Notes under the pieces: generated by a model
Seen by the model: only the letters and a program-made list of their open reading frames with translations
Databases searched by the model: none
What the model was told of the DNA's origin: nothing
Origin: Virgibacillus sp. LDC-1
GTDB lineage: Bacteria > Bacillota > Bacilli > Bacillales > Amphibacillaceae
Length of the DNA: 49,499 bases
Direction of reading: 5' to 3'
Assembly: GCF_030137545.1 (NCBI RefSeq)
Contig: NZ_JARUVL010000019.1
Location: forward strand, 1-49,499
In this document: piece by piece, positions 1-8,951 of the stretch
Position numbering within the stretch: position 1 is the first letter of the stretch
How the letters are laid out: each line of letters opens with the position of its first letter
Program-made: the position numbers and the translations under genes

Positions 1-91
1 AAGTGGGCATATCCAGAACTGGGCAATGGTTATGAACCAACTTCTTCTTCAAGATGAATTAAAAGATAGAGTGTTAAAGTATCTTGAGTAA
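1..91 (+). mobile_element. C-terminal end of a probable IS256-family transposase (partial, enters from left)
   Basis: An open frame runs in from the window edge and stops at TAA 89-91. Its last 29 residues include QNWAMVMNQLLLQDEL and end in KYLE. The pattern of a tryptophan followed by NQL and a charged tail resembles the C-terminus of IS256/Mutator-type DDE transposases, as I recall them. Directly after the stop lies TTACACACTTTATTTGACA (about 100-118), similar in style to IS256-family terminal inverted repeats. The left end and most of the gene are outside the window, so the family is inferred, not proven. Confidence 0.45.
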
Positions 92-116
92 ATTAGAACT
101 TACACACTTTATTTGA

Positions 117-206
117 CAAACCCCACCAGTTTTTGGAACAGTTGTGTATGCTTCAGATGTAACTCCGAAAAAAAATGTTATAGGACAATGGAACACTGAC
201 TTATAA
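117..206 (+). pseudogene. Remnant 3' end of a gene next to the IS end
   Basis: After the putative IS terminus one frame stays open from about 117 to the stop at 204-206. It reads PPVFGTVVYASDVTPKKN and then VIGQWNTDL. There is no start codon with a ribosome binding site in front. It looks like the surviving tail of a gene interrupted by the insertion element. It lies 28 bp upstream of the lipoprotein gene and could once have been co-transcribed with it. The open frame is seen directly; the disruption is inferred. Parent gene not recognised. Confidence 0.3.
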
Positions 207-234
207 GAGCTCATCCCGAGGAAAGGATGTTTTT

Positions 235-744
235 ATGCAAAAGTGGTTTGTTTTACTGTGTAGTTCCATCATTCTTTTATTATTGATTAGTGCTTGTGGA
301 AAGAAAGAAGACAATGCTGTAGAATTCGGAAAAGAGTTTATTAAGGGATATTATCATGTTGAGGATTTAAGCCTTGATTTGAACAAAATGAACACAGCAC
401 AACTCCTTGATAAACAGAATAAATTTTCAACTTATTTTACAGAAAAGGAATTTGAAGACCTAGCAAACAAAAGATTTTTTTTAATACCAGAAGAGGTAGC
501 AATTAAAAAAAATAATACAATTTCTGTGCAAAACATTAAATTTGAAAAAAATGAACAAGACCAAGCAAAAAGTGAATCGTTCGATTTTAATCATTCTTTT
601 ACTTTAATATTTACTGATCCAGAAGGAAATGAGGTAGATAAAGTAGAATTGAAAGGTCAAATGACTATTATTAATAGTGATAATGAATTAAAAATTGATA
701 GCTATTATGATGGTGAGCACCTAAAGGATATGCTTTATAACTAA
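235..744 (+). CDS. Small predicted lipoprotein of unknown function
   Basis: A 169-residue protein with a hydrophobic N-terminus ending in a lipobox (LLISACGK). It should be diacylated on that Cys, cleaved by signal peptidase II and anchored to the outer face of the membrane. The mature part is Lys/Asp/Glu-rich with no motif I recognise. Start ATG 235 is preceded by GAGGAAAGG at about 219-227. An ATG at 229 is in another frame. The gene appears monocistronic, downstream of an IS-associated gene remnant. Function unknown; a short NTF2-like or YxeA/DUF-type extracellular domain would fit the size, but I cannot show it. Confidence 0.7.
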   Translation: MQKWFVLLCSSIILLLLISACGKKEDNAVEFGKEFIKGYYHVEDLSLDLNKMNTAQLLDKQNKFSTYFTEKEFEDLANKRFFLIPEEVAIKKNNTISVQNIKFEKNEQDQAKSESFDFNHSFTLIFTDPEGNEVDKVELKGQMTIINSDNELKIDSYYDGEHLKDMLYN

Positions 745-833
745 AGTATCTTTTTGGTTTAAATACCTCTTTACTTGAAAAGTATTACTGCATTATATGT
801 ACAAACATATTAATAGTTACTTCATACAAAGAA

Positions 834-859
834 GGGGCTGGTGAGCTATCGCCAGCCCC
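834..859. terminator. GC-rich hairpin between lipoprotein gene and mreBH
   Basis: Perfect 8-bp arms GGGGCTGG / CCAGCCCC with a 10-nt loop. On the minus strand the hairpin is followed by TTCTTTG, so it most likely terminates mreBH. It may also stop plus-strand transcription. Confidence 0.55.
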
Positions 860-941
860 AATATTTGGATTAGGACTAATGTTTTTAATATAAGGCTTGA
901 TAAAGTTAGTACCCTTCGCTTTTCACGTTTGTATTACCACT

Positions 942-1949
942 TTATTTTGCTATTTTTTGGAGCTTTGAAATCATTTTGATAGCTCGACCTGTACCGATGG
1001 CAACAGATTCGAGTGGGTTTGGAGCAAGATGAACAGGAACTATGATTTCTCTTGTTAACCATTCTTGCATTCCATGAAGTAATGCTCCGCCTCCAGTGAG
1101 GACAATTCCACGATCTACAATATCTCCGCTTAGCTCAGGAGGACAGTCTTCGAGTGTTGCTCGAATTGCTTCTAGAATTTGTTCTAATGATTCTTTTAAT
1201 GCAGCATATACCTCTTTGGATGAAATAGTAACTGTTTTAGGTAATCCAGTAACCATGTCACGACCGCGAATCTCCATTGTTTGCTCTGGATGATCCTCAT
1301 ATGCATAGCCAATTTCCATTTTAATATTCTCCGCAGTTCTTTCTCCAATAAGAATATTGTATTTCTTGCGGATATATTGAATGATTTCTTCATCCATACG
1401 GTCGCCACCAACTCGTACAGAGTTAGAAGATACGACACCACCAAAGGAGATAATTCCAACTTCTGCAGTTCCGCCACCGATATCAACAATCACATTGGCA
1501 ATTGGTTCATCTACAGGAAGATCTGCTCCAATTGCAGCAGCAACTGGCTCTTCAATAATATGGACATGCTTTGCTCCATAGCTAGATATTGCATTATGAA
1601 TCGCGCGGCGCTCTACCGCAGTGCTTCCAGCTGGGGTACATACGACAACAGTTGGTTTCCGCATAGATAGCCCCATTTTTTTGCTAACTTTTTTCAAAAA
1701 TGCCTTAAGCATTTGTGCTGTTACATCGTAATCAGCTATGACGCCATCTCGTAACGGTCGGATAGGAATGATGTTTTTTGGTGTTTTTCCTACCATTTGT
1801 TTTGCTTCTGTACCAACTGCAACAACCTGCTTTGTGTTGACATCGATTGCTACGACAGATGGTTCATTTAATACGATCCCTTTTGTTTTTGTATATATAA
1901 GGATATTTGCTGTACCTAAATCAATTCCGATTTCTGCATTTGATAACAT
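942..1949 (-). CDS. mreBH: MreB-family actin-like cell-shape protein, MreBH type
   Basis: Bacterial actin homologue that polymerises under the membrane and guides peptidoglycan synthesis along the cylinder. Actin/Hsp70 fold signatures are present: [14 protein letters not shown] (phosphate-1), [13 protein letters not shown] (phosphate-2) and [11 protein letters not shown] (adenosine). The length of 335 residues equals B. subtilis MreBH as I recall it. An upstream ATG would add 8 residues, but GGAGGA sits 7 nt before the ATG at 1949, so that start is chosen. There is no mreC/mreD next to it, which fits MreBH or Mbl rather than MreB itself; the MreBH-versus-Mbl choice is by resemblance. It is transcribed alone. 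In B. subtilis MreBH helps place the LytE autolysin. Confidence 0.88.
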   Translation of the reverse strand: MLSNAEIGIDLGTANILIYTKTKGIVLNEPSVVAIDVNTKQVVAVGTEAKQMVGKTPKNIIPIRPLRDGVIADYDVTAQMLKAFLKKVSKKMGLSMRKPTVVVCTPAGSTAVERRAIHNAISSYGAKHVHIIEEPVAAAIGADLPVDEPIANVIVDIGGGTAEVGIISFGGVVSSNSVRVGGDRMDEEIIQYIRKKYNILIGERTAENIKMEIGYAYEDHPEQTMEIRGRDMVTGLPKTVTISSKEVYAALKESLEQILEAIRATLEDCPPELSGDIVDRGIVLTGGGALLHGMQEWLTREIIVPVHLAPNPLESVAIGTGRAIKMISKLQKIAK

Positions 1950-1973
1950 AATATGTTCCTCCAATGATGACAA

Positions 1974-2503
1974 TATTCGCTAACCTTTATGATAAGTGCC
2001 ACTTTAATTCCTTTTGGCTTTGGGGATATATACCCACAGATAGCCATTTCACTTTATAGTTCTTCTATTATAATTCCTATTTTATGGGGGTAGTTATTCG
2101 TTTCTGTTAATTAATAATATTTTTTTATCTTGAAAAAATATCTCCTACCTTAATAGGTGAATATCGATAGAAATTTGGATGCACACTTAAAAAATCAAGT
2201 AACATTTTGATTACAAAAAAAGCCTTGCTGTAATATAATAGCTTGTTTTGACAGGGTGTCAATAGCAATTTTGATGCAAGTTTTGCCAGGTGAAAGTCTG
2301 ATTTCCAATATTCCCGTTTTTAGGTTAAATCGATCCTCAAGTATATCAAGGACTTTTGCGCAATAGAGAGATTCCAATCGTGTATTTACTTTAAATGGAA
2401 AATGCTGCTATGAATATTACATAAAACGCATGTTATAGTATTTTTGCAGGCAGGACACAGCTTGTGAGAACTTAAATCAAATCTAAAAGAAGAGGTGTTT
2501 TTA
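1974..2503. other. 530-bp divergent intergenic region, mreBH / CAP-protein gene
   Basis: AT-rich spacer holding the divergent promoters of mreBH and the CAP-domain gene. A 60-codon TTG-initiated frame on the minus strand (2195-2377) has no ribosome binding site, so I do not call it. I see no structured RNA or recognisable operator. Confidence 0.5.
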
Positions 2504-3367
2504 ATGTTGAAGAAAATAACTGTTGTAACAGCTTTATCAACTGCACTATTATTCGGAGGAACAATCAGTAATTCTGTTGATGCCGCAGCTAAGGATCAAG
2601 CACAGAATTTTTCATATAAAACAAAGATCTATTATTCTACAAATGGAAATTGGCAGCAAGTTTCAAATAAGGATATAAACAGCTATCTTTCAAAATACTT
2701 TTCATCTAGTAATTGGAAAAATATTAAATGGGATTGGAAAAATGATTCACATAAAGGTGAAGCAGAAGTAGAAAAGCAAGATCCACCAAAACAAGAAGCA
2801 CCAAAGGAACCTGTAAAAGTAGAACAAAATCAGCCATCGAAGGCACCAACTGCAGATAAAAAACCTGTACAGAAGCCAGAAACACCAACTGCAGATAAAA
2901 AACCTGTACAAAAGCCAGAAGCACCAGCTAAAGAAAATACAACAACAAACAAACCAGCACAGTCTACACCACAAGGACAAAATTATGCATTAAGTCAGTT
3001 TGAGCAACAAGTTGTTGATTTAACAAACCAAGAACGCGCGAAGCAAGGATTAAGTGCATTGAAAGTGGATTGGGAATTAAGTAGAGTAGCACGTGAGAAG
3101 TCTCGTGATATGTCAGTTAATGGATACTTTTCTCATAACAGCCCTACGTACGGATCTCCATTCGATATGATGAAGAGCTGGGGAATCAGCTATAATACTG
3201 CAGGTGAAAACATTGCCAAAGGACAGCGTACACCTCAAGAGGTTGTTAACGCTTGGATGAATAGTGAAGGTCACCGTGCAAACATTATGAATGGCAAATT
3301 CACACACATTGGCGTAGGCTATGTTGAATCAGGAAATGTTTGGACACAACAATTTATTGGCAAGTAA
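2504..3367 (+). CDS. Secreted CAP/SCP-domain protein (YkwD-like)
   Basis: An extracellular protein of 287 residues. A Sec signal peptide ends near SVDAAA. A short N-terminal domain follows, then a Pro/Lys/Glu-rich linker containing two copies of a 13-residue repeat (PTADKKPVQKPE type). The C-terminal ~125 residues are a CAP domain: NQERAKQGLSALKVD, the FSHNSP motif, TAGENIAKGQ and NSEGHRANIM, i.e. the conserved His and Glu of the CAP cavity. The same layout is found in B. subtilis YkwD and related spore or cell-wall proteins. Start ATG 2504 follows AAGAGGTG; the GTG inside that ribosome binding site is rejected. The exact biochemical role of bacterial CAP domains is not settled. Confidence 0.85.
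   Translation: MLKKITVVTALSTALLFGGTISNSVDAAAKDQAQNFSYKTKIYYSTNGNWQQVSNKDINSYLSKYFSSSNWKNIKWDWKNDSHKGEAEVEKQDPPKQEAPKEPVKVEQNQPSKAPTADKKPVQKPETPTADKKPVQKPEAPAKENTTTNKPAQSTPQGQNYALSQFEQQVVDLTNQERAKQGLSALKVDWELSRVAREKSRDMSVNGYFSHNSPTYGSPFDMMKSWGISYNTAGENIAKGQRTPQEVVNAWMNSEGHRANIMNGKFTHIGVGYVESGNVWTQQFIGK
2843..2920 (+). repeat. Two tandem 39-bp repeats in the linker of the CAP-domain gene
   Basis: Copies at 2843-2881 and 2882-2920 differ at two positions. Each encodes an (A/T)PTADKKPVQKPE unit. This is a recent in-frame duplication that lengthens the wall-spanning linker. Confidence 0.9.
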
Positions 3368-3390
3368 TCGCTACAATAGATGATTATAAT

Positions 3391-3434
3391 AAAGTCCTCA
3401 AAAGGATAGGAATTCTTCCTTTTGGGGATTTTTC
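3391..3434 (+). terminator. Intrinsic terminator after CAP-domain gene
   Basis: Stem TCCTCAAAAGGA / TCCTTTTGGGGA (G-T tolerant) followed by a T-run. Confidence 0.75.
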
Positions 3435-3531
3435 TATGCTCGTAAATTTATAATTCCCTAACCGAATGGAGATATACTGTCGAATTATAGCGAATCATGA
3501 AATGAACATTGTGTGAAGTAGGAAAAAAGTC

Positions 3532-3559
3532 TTGAACCGTTGTTATTCTAAGGTATAAT
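3532..3559 (+). promoter_or_regulatory. Sigma-A type promoter of plsC
   Basis: TTGAAC at 3532-3537, a 16-bp spacer, then TATAAT at 3554-3559, 26 bp before the GTG start. Confidence 0.6.
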
Positions 3560-3584
3560 TTTAATTATGTTAGGAGGAGACAAC

Positions 3585-4352
3585 GTGTTACGGACAATAG
3601 GAATATATATATATGCAGGACTATTAGTAGTTGCAACTTATTTTAAGCTGCAAAAAGCGAAAAAAAGCTTTCACTCTGAAAATGATCGACAGTCTAATGA
3701 GTATTATTTCGAGCAACCGAAAACAGTATCTCGAAAAGTATTAGAGCGAACAGGATCAACTGTAACTGTGAAAGGACAAGAGAATTTACCAGATGGTGCG
3801 GTATTATTTGTGGCAAACCACCAAGGGTTGTTTGATATTTTAGCATTGCTTGGCTACCTCGGTAAGCCAGTAGGGTTTATTGCTAAAAAGGAAATTAATA
3901 AGCTACCGATTATTCGATCGTGGATGAAGCTAATTTATTGTGTTTTTATTGATCGCAATGATAGAAGACAATCAATGAAGGCGATTAATGAAGGGATCGA
4001 ATATTTAAAGGATGGTCATTCACTTGTGATTTTTCCAGAAGGGACACGGAGTAGAGGAGGTAAATTGAATCCCTTTAAACCAGGGAGTTTACGTTTAGCT
4101 ACAAAGGCTCGTGTACCTATCGTACCGATTACAATCAATGGTACGTATCAAATGCTTGAAGAGGATGGGGGGCGTATAAAAGCGTCCGACGTTTCATTGA
4201 CAATTGGCAAACCAATGTACCCTGAAGCATATAAAGAAATGAAAAGTGCAGAAATAGCTGAGTCCCTACAAAATACAATCGAAAAGACGTTACAAACGGA
4301 AAATGCGGAAAAGAATGCAGCGAATATCGAAGAAGCATTAACTGTTCAATAA
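3585..4352 (+). CDS. plsC: 1-acyl-sn-glycerol-3-phosphate acyltransferase
   Basis: Acylates lysophosphatidic acid at sn-2 to give phosphatidic acid, the second acylation in membrane phospholipid synthesis. The N-terminal hydrophobic segment is a membrane anchor. The acyltransferase motifs are visible in order: I, NHQGLFD (the HX4D catalytic pair); II, FIDRNDRR; III, FPEGTRSRGG; IV, VPIVPITING. The GTG at 3585 is taken as start because AGGAGG lies 7 nt upstream; the ATG at 3567 precedes that site. At 255 residues it is longer than the ~200-residue B. subtilis PlsC, mostly through a charged C-terminal tail. It stands alone, between two terminators. Confidence 0.9.
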   Translation: MLRTIGIYIYAGLLVVATYFKLQKAKKSFHSENDRQSNEYYFEQPKTVSRKVLERTGSTVTVKGQENLPDGAVLFVANHQGLFDILALLGYLGKPVGFIAKKEINKLPIIRSWMKLIYCVFIDRNDRRQSMKAINEGIEYLKDGHSLVIFPEGTRSRGGKLNPFKPGSLRLATKARVPIVPITINGTYQMLEEDGGRIKASDVSLTIGKPMYPEAYKEMKSAEIAESLQNTIEKTLQTENAEKNAANIEEALTVQ

Positions 4353-4365
4353 TTAATATTCGAAC

Positions 4366-4405
4366 AAAACGCTTGTTTAGCTTGAGCTATGCAAGCGTTT
4401 TTTAT
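4366..4405 (+). terminator. Intrinsic terminator after plsC
   Basis: Arms AAAACGCTTG and CAAGCGTTTT followed by a T-run. Confidence 0.8.
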
Positions 4406-4583
4406 CTGAGTAAGTAACGCATTGTTTAAAGCTTTATTAAATAGGTGAATAATTATTAATGAAAGCCGCCTAATCGCTTTAGTTGCTACTTCCTTTCTTA
4501 TCATTTATATTTTGAAGGAATACGTATCGGTCAAAATAATGATTTTAAAATAAGCCATTTCTATTCAGATTGAGGTGAAGGCA

Positions 4584-5579
4584 TTGGTACAAGGAACAGC
4601 GAATTGGAGTACAGAACAAAACGAGAATTGGCTGCAAAGCTATGTTGACGACTGGGTTTCTTTTTATCGAAAGCATACGAAGGAAGGGGAGCTTGCTTCT
4701 TATATCCCAGTATTAAAGGAAGCAAATCCTGATTGGCTCGGTATTACAATCCTAGGGAATAATGGAATGAAAATAAGTTCAGGAGATACACATATTCCGT
4801 TCACGATCCAAAGTATTTCTAAGGTGCTTAGTTTAATTGTCGCTTGTATGGAGCGAGGTATATCTTATGTGCTCGATCGAGTAGATGTGGAACCTACTGG
4901 AGAAGCGTTTAACTCCATTATGCATTTGGAAATGAGTCAGGTAAATAAGCCATTTAACCCTTTTATTAACGCAGGTGCGATTACAGTTACCTCGATGTTA
5001 AAGGGAAAAACATCAGATATGCGACTTGAGCCTTTGTTTTTACTTTTAGAAAAAATGCTAGGCTATCGTCCAAAATTAAATGTTGAAGTATATGAATCCG
5101 AGCGTAATACTTCGATGCGTAACCGTGCTATTGGCTATTATTTGTTAGAGATCGGCTTTTTAGAATCAGATATGAATGTCACGTTGGAAACTTATTTTAA
5201 GCAATGCTCGATTGAGGTTACCTCAGAAGACCTTGCAAAAATCGGTTTGATTTTAGCGAATGATGGAGAAGATCCAAATACAAAAGAGGAAATCATTCCG
5301 CGACAAATTGCCCGGATTGTAAAAGCGTTAATGCTTACATGTGGCATGTATGATGCATCTGGAAAGTTTGCCACATATGTAGGGGTTCCAGCCAAAAGTG
5401 GTGTCTCTGGTGGAATCATTGCTGTCGCACCACCACGTGTTCGCGAGGAAGAATTACCCTTTATTGAAGGGTGTGGTATTGGTGTGTTTGGTCCAGCATT
5501 AGATGATCGTGGCAATAGTGTTGCTGGCATTCGTTTATTACGTCACATTGCATCACAGTGGGATTTAAGTATTTTTTGA
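4584..5579 (+). CDS. glsA: Glutaminase
   Basis: Hydrolyses L-glutamine to glutamate and ammonia in the cytoplasm. It is a serine-dependent beta-lactamase-like glutaminase: the S-x-x-K nucleophile motif is in FTIQSISKVLSL (Ser about 77, Lys about 80), with NPFINAGAI and GVPAKSGVSGGI following. The 331-residue length is close to the ~310-330 usual for the family. TTG 4584 is preferred over the in-frame GTG 4575 because GAGGTG (4572-4577) sits 6 nt upstream of it. An SRAP gene follows 36 bp later and an AGCS-type symporter faces it. In B. subtilis glsA is paired with the AGCS transporter glnT, so a glutamine uptake-and-use pair is a reasonable inference. Confidence 0.92.
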   Translation: MVQGTANWSTEQNENWLQSYVDDWVSFYRKHTKEGELASYIPVLKEANPDWLGITILGNNGMKISSGDTHIPFTIQSISKVLSLIVACMERGISYVLDRVDVEPTGEAFNSIMHLEMSQVNKPFNPFINAGAITVTSMLKGKTSDMRLEPLFLLLEKMLGYRPKLNVEVYESERNTSMRNRAIGYYLLEIGFLESDMNVTLETYFKQCSIEVTSEDLAKIGLILANDGEDPNTKEEIIPRQIARIVKALMLTCGMYDASGKFATYVGVPAKSGVSGGIIAVAPPRVREEELPFIEGCGIGVFGPALDDRGNSVAGIRLLRHIASQWDLSIF

Positions 5580-5615
5580 GGAATGGTTGCATACACTTTC
5601 GAAGGGGGTGGCAGG

Positions 5616-6281
5616 ATGTGTGGTCGCTATACCGTACTTGCAAATGAGACTGCTATTCGAACAGAATATGGATTAGCACATTCTATTGATTCTTTTCAGC
5701 CAAGCTATAATATTGCTCCTGGGCAGGATGTTTTGGCGATTATCCATGATGGAAAAGAGCGTAGGGCCGGCTATATACGTTGGGGACTCATTCCATCGTG
5801 GGCGAAAGATGAAAAGATTGGATATAAAATGATTAATGCGAGAAGTGAAACAGTACACGAAAAGCCGAGCTTTAAAAATCTGTTAGCACAAAAGCGATGT
5901 CTTATTATAGCAGATAGCTTTTATGAGTGGCAAAAGCAGGGTAGTCGTAAGCAGCCTAAAAGAATTCAATTAGCTGATCGGGGACTTTTTGCTTTTGCGG
6001 GATTGTGGGATAAATGGCAAACCGATGATAAAGTAGTTTTTACTTGTACGATTCTAACAAAGGATGCCAATCCGTTTATGAAACAAATACATGATCGTAT
6101 GCCGATAATATTACCGAAGCAAAAAGAGGCTGAATGGATCTCGCCAACAAAGCAGCATCCAGTCCAAGTTAAAGAATTTCTTGCAGATGTGAATATAGAG
6201 GATTTAACGAGCTACGATGTATCAGATTACGTAAACAAGGCAAAAAATAATGATGAAAACTGTATTGCACCAATCGCTTAA
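5616..6281 (+). CDS. SRAP-domain (YedK/HMCES family) abasic-site DNA-protein crosslinker
   Basis: Shields abasic sites in single-stranded DNA by forming a thiazolidine crosslink through the N-terminal Cys2. The start must expose Met-Cys: ATG 5616 gives MCGRYTV, has AAGGGGGTGG ahead of it, and is chosen over the longer frame. Other catalytic-site features are present: the Asn in INARSETVHEKPSF, the Glu in DSFYEWQ, and the His in IHDRMPIIL. The length of 221 residues matches the family (B. subtilis YoqW/YoaM). It may be co-transcribed with glsA (36-bp gap), and a terminator follows. The family is widespread and often carried by phages, but nothing here looks phage-borne. Confidence 0.92.
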   Translation: MCGRYTVLANETAIRTEYGLAHSIDSFQPSYNIAPGQDVLAIIHDGKERRAGYIRWGLIPSWAKDEKIGYKMINARSETVHEKPSFKNLLAQKRCLIIADSFYEWQKQGSRKQPKRIQLADRGLFAFAGLWDKWQTDDKVVFTCTILTKDANPFMKQIHDRMPIILPKQKEAEWISPTKQHPVQVKEFLADVNIEDLTSYDVSDYVNKAKNNDENCIAPIA

Positions 6282-6371
6282 GTGATTGATGTTTTGTTGT
6301 TATCGAAACGAATGAGCTTGGAAGAATTTTTAATAAGCGAAGAAAGAAATCTTTTTCTCATGTTGAGAAAG

Positions 6372-6415
6372 AAAAAGGGCGTGATCATCCTTAAATAGGA
6401 TGACCCGCTCTTTTT
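6372..6415. terminator. Bidirectional terminator between SRAP gene and AGCS symporter
   Basis: Imperfect stem from AAAAAGGGCG...ATCATCCT to AGGATGACCCGCTCTTTTT. It has a T-run on the plus strand and an A-run upstream serving the minus strand. It separates two converging genes. Confidence 0.8.
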
Positions 6416-6459
6416 AGTTGCTCTTGCCTAGTTATATTTTTGCTCTATAATGCTTTTAC

Positions 6460-7821
6460 TTAAGATGCTTGCTTCGCCTTTTTTGCTTCTAACTTCTCTT
6501 CTTTTGCTACCTTTAAGAATTTCTTTGTTTCATAGGCAACTACACCAGATAATCCTAAAAGGCCAATAAGGTTTGGAAATGCCATTAAAGCATTCATAAT
6601 ATCAGAAATGCCAAATACAATATCAAGTTTTTCCATTGCGCCGTACATAACTGCTAGTACGAAGACAATTCGATAGTATGGGATAGCTTTATCAGTAAAT
6701 AAGTATGAAAAGCATTTTTCACCGTAATAGGACCAACCAACAAGAGTAGAGAAGGCGAAAAGCACAATTCCAATTGTAACGATAAATCCGCCAACATCAC
6801 CAAGATACATACTAAATGCTGCGGCTGTTAAATCTCCGCCTTCTGGACCAGATCCTGCTAATCCTGACATAACAATTGTAATTCCAGTAATTGAACAGAC
6901 GATAATGGTGTCAATGAACACTTGTGTCATCGAAACAAGTGCTTGTCGTCCGGGATAATCGGTCTTCGCAGCAGCGGCCGCAATTGGGGCCGAACCAAGT
7001 CCAGCTTCATTGGAAAATACGCCTCGAGCTACACCATATCGAATAACGGTTCCTAAAATACCGCCTCCAACAGCACTTCCTGTGAATGCATCTGTGAAAA
7101 TGAGGCTAATAACGCCTGGTAATACATCAAAATTCATTACCATAATAATAAGACCGCCAATAACGTAAAATAAGGCCATAATTGGAACGAAAAACGCAGT
7201 TACACGACCAATCCATTTAATGCCTCCAAGGATAACCAATCCGGTTAATGTTGTAAGCAATATACCAGTTACCCAGCCAGGAATTTGAAAGGAACGCTCC
7301 ATTGCGTCAGACACAGAATTTGATTGCACCATGTTCCCGATTCCAAAGGCTGCAATCGCGCCAAAAAAAGCAAAAAGAATTCCGAGCCATTTTGCTTTTA
7401 GACCATGCTCTAAATAATACATCGGTCCGCCCGACATTTCTCCTTTACTATTCGTTACACGATACTTTACCGCTAATACAGCTTCCGCATATTTTGTTGC
7501 CATTCCGAATAAGGCGGATAGCCACATCCAAAACACAGCACCAGGTCCACCAAGTACAACTGCTGTGGCAACACCGACGATATTACCGGTACCAATAGTT
7601 GCAGCCATTGCTGTTGTTAAGGCTTGGTAATGACTTATATCTCCTTTTGATTTTTTATCCTGTCTAGTTGGGCTGAACGCCAGGCGGAGTGCGTAAGGTA
7701 GTGTTCGAAATTGTAAAAAACCTAGTCTTAAAGTTAAATATAGTCCGGTCCCGACAATTAGCACTAAAGTGATCGGTCCCCAGACGAAACCACTAATTTC
7801 ATTTATTAACTCTTTCAACAT
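6460..7821 (-). CDS. AGCS-family sodium:amino-acid (alanine/glycine/glutamine) symporter
   Basis: An integral membrane protein of 453 residues with about 11 membrane segments. AGCS signatures are visible: TTAMAATIGTGNIVGVATA, GGPGAVFWMW, MSGGPMYYLEHG and GVFSNEAGLGSAPIAAAA. It imports a small neutral amino acid with Na+. ATG 7821 is preceded by AAAGGGGG. Substrate cannot be read from sequence. The convergent glutaminase gene suggests glutamine (as for B. subtilis GlnT), but AlsT- or YrbD-like alanine uptake is equally possible. The last ~25 residues are Lys-rich and cytoplasmic. Confidence 0.9.
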   Translation of the reverse strand: MLKELINEISGFVWGPITLVLIVGTGLYLTLRLGFLQFRTLPYALRLAFSPTRQDKKSKGDISHYQALTTAMAATIGTGNIVGVATAVVLGGPGAVFWMWLSALFGMATKYAEAVLAVKYRVTNSKGEMSGGPMYYLEHGLKAKWLGILFAFFGAIAAFGIGNMVQSNSVSDAMERSFQIPGWVTGILLTTLTGLVILGGIKWIGRVTAFFVPIMALFYVIGGLIIMVMNFDVLPGVISLIFTDAFTGSAVGGGILGTVIRYGVARGVFSNEAGLGSAPIAAAAAKTDYPGRQALVSMTQVFIDTIIVCSITGITIVMSGLAGSGPEGGDLTAAAFSMYLGDVGGFIVTIGIVLFAFSTLVGWSYYGEKCFSYLFTDKAIPYYRIVFVLAVMYGAMEKLDIVFGISDIMNALMAFPNLIGLLGLSGVVAYETKKFLKVAKEEKLEAKKAKQAS

Positions 7822-8028
7822 GCTTCCCCCTTTGTTTGATTATATAATATATATTAAATATTTCGAATATTAGCTTGGATGTCAAGCGTTTTTTATATTA
7901 ATTCGGAAAAAATGCTAAATTTTAGTCGCTTTATAAAGTATATTACAAAAAATGCGTATACTATTATTTTCTTAATCAAGAAGAATTCGTTATAATACAA
8001 GTAAAAGTAGAATAGGTGGGGAAACAGA

Positions 8029-8499
8029 ATGATCCGTGTGCTCTTTGTTTGCTTAGGGAACATTTGTCGATCTCCAATGGCTGAAGCAGTATTTCGGCAA
8101 ATGGTTAAGGAAGAAAAGCTAGAAACCGAAATAGAGGTAGATTCCAGTGGTACAGGTGATTGGCATGTTGGCGAACCACCACATCATGGAACGAGGGACT
8201 TGCTAGCGCAAAAACAAATTCCTTATGATGGTTTACGGGCAAGACAGGTTACCGTACACGATTGGGAGAAATTTGATTATATTATTGCGATGGATGATCA
8301 AAATATAAAGGATTTAAGGAAGCTAAAAGCGGGTAATGATAATATCGTGGTAGCGAAATTAATGGATTATGTTCAAAATGCGGGTGAATCAAATGTGCCT
8401 GATCCATATTTTACAGGGGATTTTGATTATACATATAAATTAGTAAAAGCAGGCTGTGCCAATCTTTTAACCTATATTAAAGTGGTAAATGGACTTTAG
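8029..8499 (+). CDS. yfkJ: Low-molecular-weight protein tyrosine phosphatase, YfkJ type
   Basis: Dephosphorylates phosphotyrosine, or acts as a low-Mr acid-phosphatase-like enzyme, in the cytoplasm. The active-site P-loop CLGNICRS spans residues 8-15 (nucleophile Cys8, Arg14). The general acid Asp is in VPDPYFTGDF. At 156 residues it has normal family length. It is first gene of a three-gene cluster with the YtxH-like and YihY-like genes, the yfkJ-yfkI-yfkH order of B. subtilis, where the operon belongs to the general stress response. That operon context separates it from YwlE. A TATAAT lies shortly upstream, but no sigma-B promoter is apparent to me. Confidence 0.88.
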   Translation: MIRVLFVCLGNICRSPMAEAVFRQMVKEEKLETEIEVDSSGTGDWHVGEPPHHGTRDLLAQKQIPYDGLRARQVTVHDWEKFDYIIAMDDQNIKDLRKLKAGNDNIVVAKLMDYVQNAGESNVPDPYFTGDFDYTYKLVKAGCANLLTYIKVVNGL

Positions 8500-8563
8500 C
8501 TTGAAACGAGCAAAGCCACTTGTACGAATGAAAAAGATCATGCAAATAAAGGAGAGATGATTC

Positions 8564-8857
8564 ATGGGAAAACGTAAATTAATTACAGGGATTGTTGTTG
8601 GGGCAGTAGTAGGAGGGATAACGGCTTTATTTGACGGAGATACGCGAAGCTATACAAAACAAAGAATTTCACGCTGCAAAGATATGTCTTCTCACGTTGT
8701 TCGTAATCCAGCCGAGGCAGTTAATAATGTGAAACAATCGGTGGACAAATTTTATGAAACATTCTCTTATCAGGCAGAAAATGCTGTAAATGCATTAGAG
8801 CAAGTAGAGCAGACGCTTGGAACGGTTTCGGACAAGCTATCATCAAAACGAAAGTAA
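8564..8857 (+). CDS. yfkI: YfkI-like small stress protein with N-terminal membrane segment
   Basis: A 97-residue protein. It starts with a short basic patch, then a glycine-rich hydrophobic segment (GIVVGAVVGGITALF). A polar, probably helical tail with heptad-like hydrophobic spacing follows. The architecture resembles YtxH/gas-vesicle-like stress proteins. ATG 8564 follows AAGGAGAG. Second gene of the yfkJIH cluster; molecular role unknown. The symbol rests mainly on synteny. Confidence 0.75.
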   Translation: MGKRKLITGIVVGAVVGGITALFDGDTRSYTKQRISRCKDMSSHVVRNPAEAVNNVKQSVDKFYETFSYQAENAVNALEQVEQTLGTVSDKLSSKRK

Positions 8858-8951
8858 ATGTCTTGTTCATTAGAAGTTATAACATTTTTTAAATATAATC
8901 GGAATCTTTCCGCTATGCTAGAACATACTATGCAATTAGGGGAGTGATAGT

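Noticed and set aside
2195-2377. 60-codon minus-strand frame between mreBH and the CAP-protein gene
   Set aside because: TTG start with no ribosome binding site and no family likeness; treated as chance.
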